Positions 22,525-35,425 of a stretch of 64,000 nt of DNA are shown here, in pieces. Location of the stretch: assembly GCA_947650365.1 (NCBI GenBank), contig OX393551.1:764001-828000 (forward strand), written 5' to 3'. A program made the position numbers and the translations under genes. The notes under the pieces are model-generated. The model did not search any database, was not told where the DNA came from, and saw only the letters and a list, made by a program, of their open reading frames with translations. Within the stretch, counting starts at the first letter, position 1, and every line of letters starts with the position of its first letter. The stretch is from Chamaelirium japonicum. Taxonomy: Eukaryota > Streptophyta > Magnoliopsida > Liliales > Melanthiaceae.

Positions 22525-23296
22525 CAATAGTATAATTCCAAAGTTATTATAAATGTCATAGTAATGTTACTATAATTTTTTTAAATAAATTAATTATTTA
22601 TTAACTTATTAAATAATTTAAATAATTTTATAATTAAGTTTTTGGTAAAATAATTAATTTATTTAATTATTTAATTATCTAGTTATTTAATTAAATTTAT
22701 TATTTTATATTATTAAATAATGATTTAATTACATTATTAATTTTTTATTCATTTTATTAGTTATTTTAATAATTATTATTTTATTTTTAAATAATTAAAT
22801 TATTAGTCAATAATTTAAATATTTAAAACTTTTTTAGTTAAGAAATATATTAAAATGATAATTTACTTAAAGGAATAAATAATTTAATTATTAAAATATT
22901 TTATAGTTAAATAAATAATATTTTCAATTATTTTTTATTTAATTAAATATTTAAAAAATTATTTTATTAAATTATAAAATATTAAATAAAATAAAAATAA
23001 TTAATTATTTAATTAAGTAATAAAATAAAATAAATAATTTAATAACTATTATCTTATTATTTAAATAATTAGTTAATTATATGAATATATAAATAATAAA
23101 ATATTTTTTTAAATAACTTAATTTTTTTTAATAATTAAATAAATATTTATTTATTTTAATATTTAAATAATAAATAAATTATTTAATTAATTTAATTATT
23201 TAATTTTATAGATAATTAAATATTTATTTAATTATTTAATTATTTAATTATTTAATTTATTAAATTAATTAAATAATAGGAAGTAAAGAAGGAAGA
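22525..23296 (+). repeat. AT-only core, near complete
   Basis: From CTCAATAGTATAATTCCAAAG to the purine tract, almost entirely A and T. Landmarks in order: TTTTTGGTAAAATAATTAAT, ATTATCTAGTTATTTAATT, AAGAAATATATTAAAATGA, TTAATTAAGTAATAAAATAA, ATGAATATATAAATAATAAA. The same landmarks appear in the cores at 36140, 50440 and 55905, which shows that it is an inherited part of the element and not random AT drift. No coding potential. Confidence 0.65.
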
Positions 23297-23511
23297 TAAG
23301 GTACACTCGAATTTTTTGCTTTAGAAATAATTTATATTTTTCTTTAAAAAATTAAAATAGTACAACTGTTATGAGATCGTTCGATCAGATAGCTATCCAT
23401 CGTCGGATCTCTCCCATGGATTAGGGTTTCCCATAGATTGCTTAGGCCCTAAGTAAGGTTAACCTATAAATAATATACGACCCCTTTGGGGTGGGGTACC
23501 TTAGACGGCTC
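23297..23511 (+). mobile_element. LTR copy, 3' end missing
   Basis: It follows the longest AT core of the first half of the window and a purine tract near 23278-23296. GATCGTTCGATC-type dyad, telobox, GGCCC dyad and TATA box are present. Just after GACGGCTC it joins the tail of a conserved box (CTTCACTTCTCAATA), so the primer-site side is gone. Confidence 0.6.
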
Positions 23512-24349
23512 TACTTCACTTCTCAATAATATAATTAAATCTCTCCATTCTCTTTCCTATTCTCCCATGGATTAGGGTTTCCCATAGATTGCTTAGGCTC
23601 TAAGTAAGCTTACCCTATAAATAATATATGACTCTTTTAGGGAGGGGCACATTTGACGGCTCTCTCTTTCTCCTATCTTAGAATTAATTATCAGTACAAA
23701 CATATCGAGCCCAGCCGACCAGTCGCAAGAAAACGGAAAGAGAAACAAAGACAGAAGTAGAGTTTCAGAATTTAAATTCATTCTTACTTTATACTTATAC
23801 CCATGGTCAATGGAGTTGAGCAGGGCTTCTTCTTCTTCGTTTATCTCTTCGTTCTCTTCCCACTCTTCTATCTTTTGTTCTCTCTCAGTTTTCTTACGAC
23901 TAGTCGGCTAGGCTCGACATGTTCGTCCTGATAACGTGTTGTGAGATGGGAGAAAGGGAGAGCCATCAATCGTGCCCTACCCTAAAGGGGTCGTATATTA
24001 TTTATAGGGTAAGCTTACTTAGGGCCTAAGACATCTATGGGAAACCCTAATCAATGGAAGAAGAGATAAGAGAATGAAGAGATTTAATTGTATTATTGAG
24101 AAGTAGAGTTTGAAATTTAGGGTCCTTCTTACTTCACAGCAATACCCGTGGCTAATGGACTGGAGCATAAATTTTTCTCACTTTTTTATTTATTTATCTC
24201 TCCATTCTCTTCTCTCTTCTTCTCTTTCTTCTGTCTTTGTTTCTTTCTCCATTTTCTTGTGACTGGTCGGCTGGGCTCGATATGTTCGTACTGATAACGT
24301 GTTGTGTTATAGGAGAAAAAAAGAGTCGTCAAATATGCCTTAAAACTCC
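23512..24349. repeat. Mixed subunits between two AT cores
   Basis: Plus LTR piece 23566-23683 with leader, a switch at 23750 (GACAGAAGTAGAG) to minus units, and a minus LTR piece 23937-24058 with clear TATA, dyad and telobox. No gene seen. Confidence 0.6.
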
Positions 24350-24679
24350 ACTTCTCAATAGTATCATCTCAATGTTATTATGATTATCAAAGTAATATTA
24401 CTATAATTTTTTTAATTAAAATAATTATTTGTTTAATTATTAAATTATTTAAATAATTTAATAATAAATTTTTTAGTAAAATAATTAATTTATTTAATTA
24501 TTTAATTATCTAGTTATTTAAATAAATTTATTATTTTATTTATTTATTATTATAAATATATTTAATAATTAAATTTGATAACTATTTAATTATTTAAATT
24601 ATTAAATAAAGAAATAATTATTTAAATTATTTAAATAATTTAAAAAAATATTTAATTATTATTTAAAAATATTTAAGTA
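24350..24679 (+). repeat. AT core, left part
   Basis: It begins CTCAATAGTATCATCTCAATG and carries the first third of the core (TTTTTTAGTAAAATAATTAA, ATTATCTAGTTATTTAAATA). It then passes abruptly into AAGTATAAAACATTACAACTG of the LTR, skipping the core middle, the purine tract and the LTR start. Confidence 0.6.
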
Positions 24680-24861
24680 TAAAACATTACAACTGTTATA
24701 AGATCGTTCGATCAGATAACTGTCCACCATCGGATCTCTCCCATGGATTAGTGTTTCCCTTAGTTTGTTTAGGCACTAAGTAAGCTTACCCTATAAATAA
24801 TATACGACTCCTTTAGGGTTGGGCACGTTTGACGGCTCCCTTTTTCTCCTATTTCATAACA
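24680..24861 (+). mobile_element. LTR copy, 5' part missing
   Basis: ACATTACAACTGTTATAAG opens the readable part and CATAACA ends it, followed by CGTTATCAGCACAA. The first 50 or so LTR bases are replaced by unrelated AT-only sequence. Telobox (ATTAGTGTTT) and dyad are decayed, while the TATA box is intact. Confidence 0.6.
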
Positions 24862-26999
24862 CGTTATCAGCACAAACATATCGAGCCCAGTCGACCAGTC
24901 GTAAGAATTTGGAGAAAGAAACGAAGGCAAAAGAGAGAGAAGAAGAGAGAAGAGAACGGAGAGATAAACGAAGAGAGAAGAGAGAAGAAGTCCTGCTCTA
25001 GTCCATTGGCTATGGGTATAGGTATGAATTAAAATAACTAATTAATTATTTAATAACTAATTAGGGCTGACCAGTCGTTTGATCGGATGGCAGTCTGGGG
25101 TACGCTTGATGGATCTCTCTTTCTCCCATCCCACAACACGTTATCAGCACGAACATGTCGAGCCCAACTGACCAGTCACTAGAAAACGGAGAGAGAAACG
25201 AAGATAGAAAATAGAGAAGAAGAGAGAAAAGACCGAAGAAATAAACAAAGAGAGAAGTCCGGCTCCAGTCTATTGGCAATGGGTATAGGTGTGAAGTAAA
25301 AAGGAATCTAAATTCCAAAACTCTACTTCGTAATATTAATAGTACCTGTTTAGGGTGGGGTACGTTTGATGGCTTTTTATTTCTCCCATCTCACAACACG
25401 TTATCTTCATGAACATGTCGAGCCCAGCCGATTAGTCACAAGAAAACAGAGAGAGAAACGAAGACAAAAGAGAAATAAGAAGAGCAAAGAGAACAGAAGG
25501 ATAAACAAAGTGAGAAGAGGAAAGAAGTCCTGTTCCAGTCCATTAGCGACGGGTTTAGGTGTGAGGAATCTAAATTCCAAAACTCCACTGCTTAATATTT
25601 ATACGATCCCTTTAGGGCGGGGCATATTTGATGGCTCTCTCTTTCTCTTATCTTACAATACATTATCAGCATGAACATATCGAGCCTAGCCAATCAGTCA
25701 CAAGAAAATAGAGAGAGAAACGAAGACAGATAAGAAAGAAGAAGAGAGAAGAGAACGGAAAGATAAATGAAGAGATATAAGAGAAGAAGTCCTACTCTAG
25801 TCCATTGGCCATGGGTATAGGTATGAAGTAAGATAGAATCTAAATTCCAAAACTCTACAGAGAAGAGAGAAGAAGAGAGAAGAGAATGAAGAGATAAATA
25901 AAGAGAGAAGAGAGAAGAAGTCATGCTCTAGTCGATTGGCCACGGGTATAGGTGTGAAGTAAGACGGAATCTAAATTCCAAAACTCCACTTCTGTTTTCG
26001 TTTCTCTTTCTATTTTCTTACGACTGGTCGGCTGGGCTTGACATGTTCGTACTGAAACATGTTATGAAATGGAAGAAAGAGAGAGCTGTCAAATGAGCCC
26101 CACCCTAAAGGGGTTATATATTATTTATAGGGTAAGTTGTGAGATAGAAGAAAAAGAGAGCCGTAAAATATGCCCTAACTAAAGGGGTCGTATATTATTT
26201 ATAGGGTAAGCTTACTTAGGACCTAAGTAATCTATAGGAAACCCTAATATATGAGAGAATAGAGAAGAGAATGGAGAGATTTAATTATATTATTGAGAAG
26301 TAGAGTTTTGGAATTTAGATTCTTTCTTACTTCACACCAATACCCATGGCCAATGGACTGGTGTAGGACTTCTTCTCCCTTCTCTCTTCGTTTACGTCCC
26401 TGTTCTCTTCTCTCTTCTTCTCTCTCTTATGTCTTTGTTTCTCTCTCCATTTTCTTATGACTGGTTGGCTGGGCTCGATATGTTTGTGCTGATAACGTAT
26501 TACGAGATAGGAGAAAAAAAGAGTCGTCAAACTTTCCCCACCCTAAAGGGGTTGTTTATTATTTATAGGGTAAACTTACTTAGGGCCTAAGCAATCTATG
26601 GAAAACCCTAATCCACGGGCGAAGAGAGAAGTGAACAGAGATAGAAGACAGCGAATAGATTAAATTATATTATTGAGAAGTAGAGTTTTGGAATTTAGAT
26701 TCCTTCTTACTTTGTATATATACCCGTGGCCAATGGACTGTAGCAGGACTTCTTCTCTCTTTTATGTTTATTTATCTCTCCGTTATCTTCTCTCTTCTTC
26801 TGTGGAGTTTTGGAATTTAGATTCCTTCTTACTTCACACCTATACCCATGGCCAATGGACTGAGCAGAACTTCTTCTCTCTTTGTTTATCTCTCCATTCT
26901 CTTATTTCTTTTTCTCTCTTTTTCTATCTTTGTTTCTCTCTCAGTTTCTTTATGACTGGTCGATTGGGCTCGATATGTTCGTGTTGATAACGTATTGTG
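24862..26999. repeat. Mixed subunits
   Basis: Plus units dominate 24862-25990, with exact primer-site motif at 25139-25152, then a switch to minus units. Promoter-bearing LTR pieces, minus: 26060-26136, 26137-26255, 26499-26622. The first two are joined LTR-end to TATA segment (GGTAAG then TTGTGAGAT). Two minus leader/box units stand in tandem at 26685-26960. No gene seen. Confidence 0.65.
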
Positions 27000-27470
27000 A
27001 TATAGGAGATTGTTTATTTTTTTTATTTATTTCAATTAATTTTTCTTTAAATATTATAAAGTATATAATTTCTTTAAATATTTAAATAGTATCATCTCAA
27101 TGTTATTATTTAAATATTTAATTCTAAAACATTACAACTAATATAAGATCATTCGATCGGATGGCTGTCCATCGTCGGATCTCTCTTACGGATTAGGGTT
27201 TCCCATAGATTTCTTAGGCTCTAATTAAGCTTACCGTATAAATATTTAACTATATTTAATTAATTATCGCCATGTGTATAGTTGTGAAGTAAGAAGGAAT
27301 CTAAATTCCAAAACTCTACTTCTCAACAGTATCATCTCAACGTTATTATGATTATCATAGTAATATTACTATAATTTTTTTAATTTAATTAATCGTTTAA
27401 AATAAAGAGAGTTTTGGAATTTACTATGATAATCGTAATAACGTTGAGATGATACTATTAAGAAGTGGAG
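27000..27470. repeat. AT-rich section with LTR 5' remnant
   Basis: 27018-27110 is an inverted fragment of the marker seen at 35249, 55376 and 61551 (TATAATATTTAAAGAAA type). A plus LTR piece with telobox and TATA-side dyad is at 27139-27245. It is followed by a box, core start CTCAACGTTATTATGATTAT and its inverse (GATAATCGTAATAACGTTGAG) 60-100 bases later, a small foldback. Confidence 0.55.
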
Positions 27471-27664
27471 GTTTGGAATTTAGATTCCTTCTTACTTCAC
27501 ACCTATACTCGTGGCCAATGGACTAGAGTAGGACTTCTTCTCTTTTATCTTTTCGTTTATCTCTCCGTTCTCTTCTCTCTTTCTCTCTCTCTCTTCTGTC
27601 TTCATTTTTCTCTCCGTTTTCTTGTGACTGGTCAGGTGGGCTTGACATGTTCGTACTAATAACG

Positions 27665-27932
27665 TGTTGTGAGATGGGAGAAAGAGAGCTGTCAAAAGCG
27701 CCCCACCCTAAAGGGGTCGTATAAATATTGAGAAGTAAAGTTTTGGAATTTAGATTCCTTCTTACTTCACACATATACCCGTGGCCAATGGACTGGAGCA
27801 AGACTTCTTCTCTCTTCTCTTTTTGTTTATCACTCCATTCTCTTCTCTCTTCTTCTCTCTCTTATATCTTTATTTATCTCTCTGCTTTCTTGTGACTGGT
27901 CGGCTAGGATAGACATGTTCGTGCTAATAACG
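27665..27932 (-). repeat. Type example: ~270-bp subunit without promoter core
   Basis: It goes from one LTR 3' end (TGTTGTGAGATGGG) to the next, 268 bp. The LTR part is cut at TATTTATACGACC (seen inverted), so telobox and dyad are lost and only a TATA-like remnant is left next to the box. The join (CTTCTCAATA to TTTATACGACC) is identical in the many copies, indicating one founding deletion later amplified. Confidence 0.7.
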
Positions 27933-28222
27933 TATTGTGAGATGGGAGAAATAAAGAGATATCAAATATGCCCCTCACTAAAGGGGTCATATAAATATTG
28001 AGAAGTAGAGTTTTGTAATTTAGATTCTTTCTTACTTCTTGTCTATACCCGTGGCCAATGGACGAGAGCAGGATTTCTTCTCTCTTTATTTATTTCTCTG
28101 TTTTCTTCTCTCTTCTCATCTTTCTTCTGTTTTCGTTTCTCTTTCCATTTTCTTATGACTGGTCGGCTGAGCTCGATATGTTCGTGCTGATAACGTGTTG
28201 TGAGATAGGACAAAGAGATGGG

Positions 28223-28287
28223 AGAGATCCGACGGGTCGTATAAATAATATATGAATATGGAAGAGATTCGACGGGTCGTATAAATA
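28223..28287 (-). repeat. 41-bp tandem pair at LTR-to-TATA junction
   Basis: GAGATCCGACGGGTCGTATA and GAGATTCGACGGGTCGTATA, 41 bases apart, join the GATCCGACGG part of the LTR straight to the TATA remnant. A related join (GATCTGATGGGTCGTATAAA) is at about 11420 and 39066. Confidence 0.55.
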
Positions 28288-29714
28288 TTGAATAGTTGAG
28301 ATGAGATAAGAAGTCCTACTCTAGTCCATTAGCCACGGGTATAGGTATGAAGTAAGAAGGAATCTAAATTCCCAAACTCCATAGAAGAGAGAGAAAAAGT
28401 GATAAAAGAACGGAGAGATAAATGAACACAGAAAAAAAAGAAGAAGAGAGAAAAGAACAGAGAGATAAACGAAGAGAGAAGAGAGAAGAAATCTTGCTTC
28501 AATCCATTGGCAACGAGTATAGGTGTAAAGTAAGATGGAATCTAAATTCTAAACTCCACAAAAGAGAGAGAAGAAGAGAGAAGAGAATAGAGAGATAAAT
28601 AAAGAGAGAATAAAGAAGAAGTCTTGCTCCAATCAATTGGCCACGGGTATAGGTATGAAGTATGAAGGAATCTAAATTCTAAAACTCCACTTCTGTCTTC
28701 GTTTCTCTTTTCGTTTTCTTGTGACTAGTCGGCTGGGCTCGACATTGTCGTGCTGATAATGTGTTATGTGATGGAAGAAAGAGAGAGCCGTCAAATGTGC
28801 CCTACCCTAATGGGGTCGTACAAATATTGAGAATTGGAGTTTTGGAATTTAGATTCGTTCTTTCTTCACATCTCTACCCGTGGCTAATGGACTAGAGTAG
28901 GACTTCTTATCTCTTCTCTCTTCATTTATCTTTTTGTTCTCTTTTTTTTTTCTTCTCTCTCTTCATTCTTCGTTTCTTTCCCTATTTTCTTGTGACTAGT
29001 CAGTTGGGCTTGACATGTTTATCCTTATAACGTGTTGTGAGAAGAGAAAAGAAGAGAGAAGAGAATCGAGAGATAAATGAAGAGAGAAAAGAGAAGAAGT
29101 CCTGCTCCAGTCTACTCACCACGGTTATTAGTGTGAAGTAAAAAGAAATATAAATTCCAAAACTCCACTGCTTAATAATATAATTAAATCTCTCCGTTCT
29201 CTTCTCTCTTCTCCTATGGATTAGGGCTTCCCATAGATTGCTTAGGCCCTAAGTAAGTTTACCCTATAAATAATATATAACCCCTTTAGGGTGGGGTACA
29301 TTTGACGGCTCTCTCTTTCTCCCATCTCACAACACGTTATCAGCACGACCATGTCGAGCCCAGCCGACCAGTTACAAGAAAATGTATAAAAAAACAAAGA
29401 CAGAAGTTGAGTTTTGGAATTTAGATTCCTTCTTACTTCACACCTATACCCGTGGCCAATAGATTGGATCAGGACTTCTTCTTACTTCTCTCTTCATTTA
29501 TCTTTTTGTTCTCTTCTCTCTTATTCTCTCTTCTCTGTCTTCATTTCTCTCTCCGTTTTCTTGCGACTAGTCGGTTGGGCTAGACATGTTCGTGCTGATA
29601 ACGTGTTAAAAGATAAAAGAAAGAGGGAGCCGTCAGACGTGCCTCACCCTAAAGGGGTCATATATTATTTATAGGATAAGCTTACTTAGGGCCTAAACAA
29701 TCTATAGGAAACCT

Positions 29715-29905
29715 AAAACAATTTAAAAATAGTATCATCTCAATGTCTAAATATATTAAATAGTTATTTAAATTAATAAAACTGGACAGGAGCAGGACTT
29801 AAATAATTTAAAAACCAAATTAAATATCTCAATGTATATTAATTAATTATTTATGATATTTAAATAATTAAATAGAACAGACTTATATTTAATATTATAA
29901 ATAAA
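29715..29905. repeat. Degenerate AT-rich scraps
   Basis: Short pieces of core start (GTATCATCTCAATGTC), box (CTGGACAGGAGCAGGACTT) and AT-only sequence in changed order. It appears to be a decayed junction between arrays. No gene seen. Confidence 0.45.
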
Positions 29906-32900
29906 GACAGAATTGAGAGGAGAACGAAGAGATAAACAAAGATAGAAGAGAGAAGAAGTCCTGCTCTAGTTTATTAGCCACGGGTATAGGTGTGAAGTAA
30001 GAAGGAATCAAAATTCTAAAACTTCATAGAAAAGAGAAAAGAAGAGAGAAGAGAATGGAGAGATAAATGATGACATAAGATAGAAAAAGTCCTGCTTTAG
30101 TCCATTGGCCACGGGTATAGGTGTGATGTAAGAAGGAATCTAAATTCTAAAACTCCACTTATGTCTTTGTTTCTTTCTCTATTTTCTTGCGACTGGTCGG
30201 TTGGGCTCGATATGTTTGTACTGATAACGTGTTGTGAGATGGGAGAATGAGAGAGGCATCGAATGGTCCCCACCCTAATAGGGTTGTATAAATATTAAGA
30301 AGTTGAGTTATAGAATTTAGATTCCTTCTTACTTCACATATATACCCGTGGCCAATAAACTGGAGCAAGACTCTTCTCTCTCTTCTCTCTCAATTCTCTT
30401 TCCTCTTCTCCTATGGATTTGGATTTCCCATAGATTGCTTAGGCCCTAGGTATGCTTACCCTATAAATAATATAAGACCAATTTAGGGTAGGGCATATTT
30501 AACGATACTCTTTTTCTCCCATCTCATAATACATTATCAGCACGAATATATCGAGCCCAGTCAACCAATCATAAGAAAACGGAGAGAGAAACGAAGACAG
30601 AAGAGAGAGAAGAAAAGAGAAGAGAACGGAGAGATAAACAAAGAGAGAAGAAAGAATAAGTCCTACTCCTTTCCATTCGTCATGGGTATAGGTGTGAAGT
30701 AAGAAGGAATCTAAATTCTAAAACTCTACTACGTAATAGTATCATCTCAATATTATTATGATTATCATAGTAAATTCCAAAACTCTTTTTATTTTAATAA
30801 AATGATTAATTTAATTAAAAAAATTATAGTAACATTATCAGCACAAAAAGAGAAGAAGTCCTGCTTAAGTCCATTAGCCACGGGTATAGATATAAAGTAA
30901 GAAGGAATCTAAATTCCAAAAATCCACTTCTTAATATTTATACAACCCCATTAGGGTGGGGCACGTCTAACGGCTCTCTCTTTCTTCCATCTTACAATAC
31001 ATTATCAGTACAAACATATCGAGCCCAGCCTACCAGTCACAAGAAAATAAAGAGAGAAACGAAGACAGAAAAAAGAGAAGAAGAGAGAAAATAAAATGAA
31101 GAGAGAAACAAAGATAGAAGAGAGAGAAGAAGAAAGAAGAGAACTAAGAGATAAACGAAGAGAGAAGAGAGATAAAGTCCTATTCCAGTCCTTTGGCCAT
31201 GGGTATAGGTGTGAAGTAAGAAGGAATCTAAATTGCAAAACTCAACTTCTCAATATTTATACGACCCCTTTAGGGTGGGGCATATTTGATGACTCTTTCA
31301 TTCTCCTATCTCACAACACGTTATCAGTACGAACATGTCAAGCCCATCCGACCAGTCACAAGTAATCAAAGAGAGAAACGAAGATAGAAGAGAGAGAAAA
31401 AGAGAAAAGAGAACAGATAGATAAATGAAAGGAGAAGAGAGAAGAAGTCTTGCTCTAGTCTATTGGCCACAGGTATAGGTATGAAGTATGAAGGAATTTA
31501 AATTCCCAAACTCTACTTCTCAATAATATAATTAATTCTCTCCATTCTCTTCTCTCTTCTCTCATGGATTAGGGTTTCCCATAGACTGCTTAGGCCCTAA
31601 GTATGCTTACCCTATAAATAATAAATAATATATGATCCCTTTAGGGTGGGGTATGTTTGATGGCTCTTCCTTTCTCCCATCTCACAATATGTTATCAGCA
31701 CAAACATTTCAAGCCACAACCGACCAGTCGTAAGAAAACGGAGAGAGAAACGAAGACAGAAGTAGAGTTTTGGAATTTAGATTCCTTCTTACTTCACACC
31801 TAAACCCGTGGCTAATGGACTAGAGTAGGACTACTTCTCTCTTCTCTCTTTATTTATCTCTCCGTTTTCTTCTCTCTTCTTCTTTCTCTTCTATCTTTGT
31901 TTCTCTCTCTATTTTCTTGTAACTGGTCGGCTGGGCTCGACATGTTCGTGCTTATAACGTGTTGTGAGATAGGAGAAAGTTACAGCCGTTACACGTGCCC
32001 CTCCCTAAAGGGCTCGTATAAATATTAAGAAGTAGAGTTTTGGAATTTAGATTCCTTCTTACTTCACACCTATACCTGTGGCCAATGAACTGAAACATGA
32101 CTTCTTCTCTCTTCTCTTTTCATTTATCTTTTCGTTCTCTTATCTCTTTTTCCCTCTCTTCTGTCTTCGTTACTTTATTCGTTTTCTTATGACTGTTCGG
32201 TTGGGCTCGACATGTTCATGCTGATAATATATTATGAGAAGCGAGAAGAGAACCTAAATAAAATATTTAAATCTCTCTAGTTTTAATAATTAAATAGAAG
32301 TCTTTCCTCATCTTCTCTCTCTTCTGTGGAGTTTTAGAATTTAGATTTCTTATTACATCACACCTAAACCTGTGGCCAATGGACTAGAGCAAGACTTCTT
32401 CTCTCTTCTCTCTTCGTTTATCTTTTAGTTCTCTTCTCTCTTCTTATCCTTTCTCTTATCTCTTTTTTGGAGTTTTGGAATTTAAATTCCTTCTTTCTTC
32501 ATACCTATACCCGTGGCCAATGGACCAGAGTAGGACTTCTTATCCCCTTCTCTCTTTGTTTATCTCTCCATTCTCTTCTCTCTTCTACCTAAATAATTTA
32601 ATTAAATAATATAATTATATAATTGAGAGAGAAACAAAGACAGAAGAGAGAGAAGAAGAGAGAAGAGAAAGGAGAGATAAACAGCAGGACTTCTTCTCTC
32701 TTCTCTTTTCATTTATCTCTACGTTCTCTTCTTTATTCTTCTCTCTCTTCTCTGTTCTCTTCTCTGTTCTTCTCTCTCATCTGTGAAGTTTTGGAATTTA
32801 GATTCCTTCTTACTTCACAACTATACCCGTGGCCAATAGACTGGAGCAGGACTTCTTCTCCCCTTCTCTCTTTGTTTATCTCTTTGTTCTCTTCTCTCTT

Positions 32901-33060
32901 CTACCTAAATAATTTAATTAAATAATATAATTATTTAATTAAGAGAGAAACAAAGACAGAAGAGAGAGAAGAAGAGAGAAGAGAACATTCCATTGGCCAC
33001 GGGTATAAGTGTGAAGTAATAAGGAATCTAAATTTCAAAACTCTATAAAAGAGAGAAAAT
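29906..33060. repeat. Mixed subunits before first higher-order repeat
   Basis: Plus leader/box pairs at 29906-30160, minus units, then promoter-bearing plus LTR pieces at 30410-30531 and 31562-31689; the second has a lengthened TATA segment (TATAAATAATAAATAATATA). Minus units at 31760-32250 and 32320-32590. Two AT hairpins (32600-32624 and 32916-32940) mark switches from CT to GA tracts. An inverted scrap of marker alpha lies at 32255-32305. Confidence 0.6.
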
Positions 33061-33117
33061 AAGGATAGACTTCTATTTAATTATTAAAACTATAGAGATT
33101 TATATTATTTTATTTAA
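33061..33117 (+). repeat. Landmark alpha, copy 1
   Basis: GACTTCTATTTAATTATTAA followed by AACTATAGAGATTTATATTA and ATTTAAGTTCTC. It is a low-copy sequence at a switch from box to CT tract, useful for phasing the higher-order repeat. Other copies are at 38312, 53081 and 59235. Confidence 0.6.
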
Positions 33118-35248
33118 GTTCTCTTCTCTCTTCTTACAACACGTTATCAGCATGAACATATAAAGCCCAACCGACTAGTCAGAAGAAAATAGAGAGAGAA
33201 ATAAAGACATAAGAGAGAGAAAAAGAGAAAAAACAACAGAGAGATAAACAAAGATAGAAGAGATAAGAAGTCCTACTCCAGTCCATTCGCCACTGGTATA
33301 GGTGTAAAGTAAAAAGGACTCTAAATTCCAAAACCCCACTTCTCAATATTTATACGACCCCTTTAGGGTGTGGCACGTATGACGACTCTCTCTTTCTCCC
33401 ATCTTATAACACATTATCAACACGAACATATCATGGCCAGTCGACCAATCATAAGAAAACGGAGAGAGAAACGAAGACATAAGAGAAAGAAGAGAGAAGA
33501 GGACAGAGAGATAAAAGGAGAGAAAAGAAAGAAAAAGTCCTGCTCAAGTCCATTGGCTATGGGTATTGGTGTGAAGTAAGAAGGAATCTAAATTCAAAAA
33601 CTCCATAGAAGAAAGAGAAGAAGAGAGAAGAGAATGAAGAGATAAATAAAGAAACAAGAGAGAAGGAGTCCTACTCCAATCCATTGGCTATGGATATAAG
33701 TGTGAAGTAAGAAGGAATCTAAATTCCAAAACTTCACTTCTGTCTTTATTTCTCTCTTTGTTTTCTACGACTGGTTAGCTGGGCTTGAAATATTTGTGCT
33801 GATAACGTATTATAAGATAAGAGAAAGAGAGAGTCGTCAAACGTGCCCCATCCTAAAGGGGTTATAAATTATTTATTATTTATAGGGTAAGAATACTTAG
33901 GGCCTAAACAATCTATGGGAATCCCTAATCTATGGAAAAAAAGAGAAGAAAATAGCGAGTGTAAATTATATTATTGAGAAGTGGAGTTTTGAAATTTAGA
34001 TTACTTCTTACTTCACACCTAAACCCGTGGTTAATGGACAGGAGCAAGACTTCTTCTCTCTTTTGTCTTCTTTTATCTTTCCATTCTCTAATTTCTTATT
34101 CTCTCTTTTCTTTCTTCGTTTCTCTCTCTGTTTTCTTATGATTGGTCGGCTGGGCTATATATGTTCATGCTGATAACATATTGTGATATAGAAGAAAAAA
34201 GGAGCTGTCAAATGTGCCCCACGCTAAATGGGTCATATAAATATTGAGAAGTTAAGATTTGGAATTTATATTCCTTCTTACTTCACACCTATACCCATGG
34301 CCAATGGCCTGGAGCAGGACTTTTTCTTTCTTTGTTTATGTTTTCGTTCTCTTCTCTATTTTTCTCTCTCTGTTTTATTTTTTTTCTTTTTATCTCTCTT
34401 CTGTCTTCGTTTCTCTCTCCGTTTTCTTGTGATTGGTATGCTGGGTTCGATATATTCGTGCTGATAACATATTGTGAGGTTGAAGAAAGGGAGATCTATC
34501 AAATGTGCCCTACCCTAAAAGTGACATATAAATATTGAGAAGTGGAGTTTTATAATTTAGATTCCTTCTTACTTCATACCTATACTCGTGGCTAATGGAC
34601 TGGAGTAGGACTTCTTCTCTTTTCGTACTGATAATGTTACTATATTTTTTTTAATTAAATTAATCGTTTAATTAAATTAACGAGAGTTTTGGAATTTACT
34701 ATGATAGTCATAATAACATTAAGATGATACTATTAAGAAATAGAGTTTTAGAATTTAGATTCCTTCTATTTGTTTCTCTCTCCGTTTTCTTACGACTGGT
34801 CTGCTAGGCTCGACATGTTCGTGCTGATAACGTATTATGAGATGGGAGAAAAAGAGAGCCGTCAAACATGCCCCACCCTAAAGGGGTCGTATATTATTTT
34901 TAGGGTATGCTTTCTTAGGGCCTAAGCAATCTATGGGAAACCCTAATCCATAGGAGAAGAGAGAAGAGAACGGAGAGGTTTAATTATATTATTACGAAGT
35001 GGAGTTTTAGATTTTAGATTCCTTCTTACTTCACACCTATACCTTTGGCGAATGGACTAGAGTAAGACTTCTCTCTTCTCTTTTTATTTATCTCTCCGTT
35101 CTCTTCTCTCTTCTCACAACATGTTATCAGCACGAACATATCGAGCCCAGCCGACCATTCACAAGTAAACGGTGTGAGAAATAAAGACTGAAGAGAGGGA
35201 AGAAGAGAGAAGAGAACGGAGAGATAAATAAAGAGAGAAGAAGAGAAA

Positions 35249-35425
35249 TAAAATATTTTTTATGCTCATAAATTTATATAAATTATTTAATAATTATTTA
35301 ATATTTTATAATTAAATATTTAAATAATAATATTGAGATGATACTATTTGAATATTTAAATAAATAATATACTTTATAATATTTAAAGAAATAATAAATA
35401 AAATAAATAAAATAAATAAGCAATC
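35249..35425 (+). repeat. Landmark gamma, copy 1
   Basis: AAATATTTTTTATGCTCATA opens a mostly A/T stretch that contains AATATTGAGATGATACTATT and TATACTTTATAATATTTAAA. It leads into GCAATCTTTTATCTCACAAT, an LTR end. Relatives are at 49520, 55376 and 61551. Confidence 0.6.

Larger units (their letters stand above)
27471..29714. repeat. Mixed subunits, mostly minus then plus
   Basis: Three clean minus ~270-bp units run from 27471 to 28250. A 41-bp tandem pair GAGAT(C/T)CGACGGGTCGTA lies at 28223-28287. Plus units follow at 28300-28690, and a switch back to minus. Promoter-bearing LTR pieces: plus 29211-29334 (followed by exact primer site 29335-29348) and minus 29604-29713. No gene seen. Confidence 0.65.

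Noticed and set aside
22525-23366. AT-only stretch as organelle DNA or an AT-rich centromere satellite
   Set aside because: It shares ordered landmarks with other cores and always ends in the same purine tract and LTR, so it is an internal part of the element. No organelle gene is seen.
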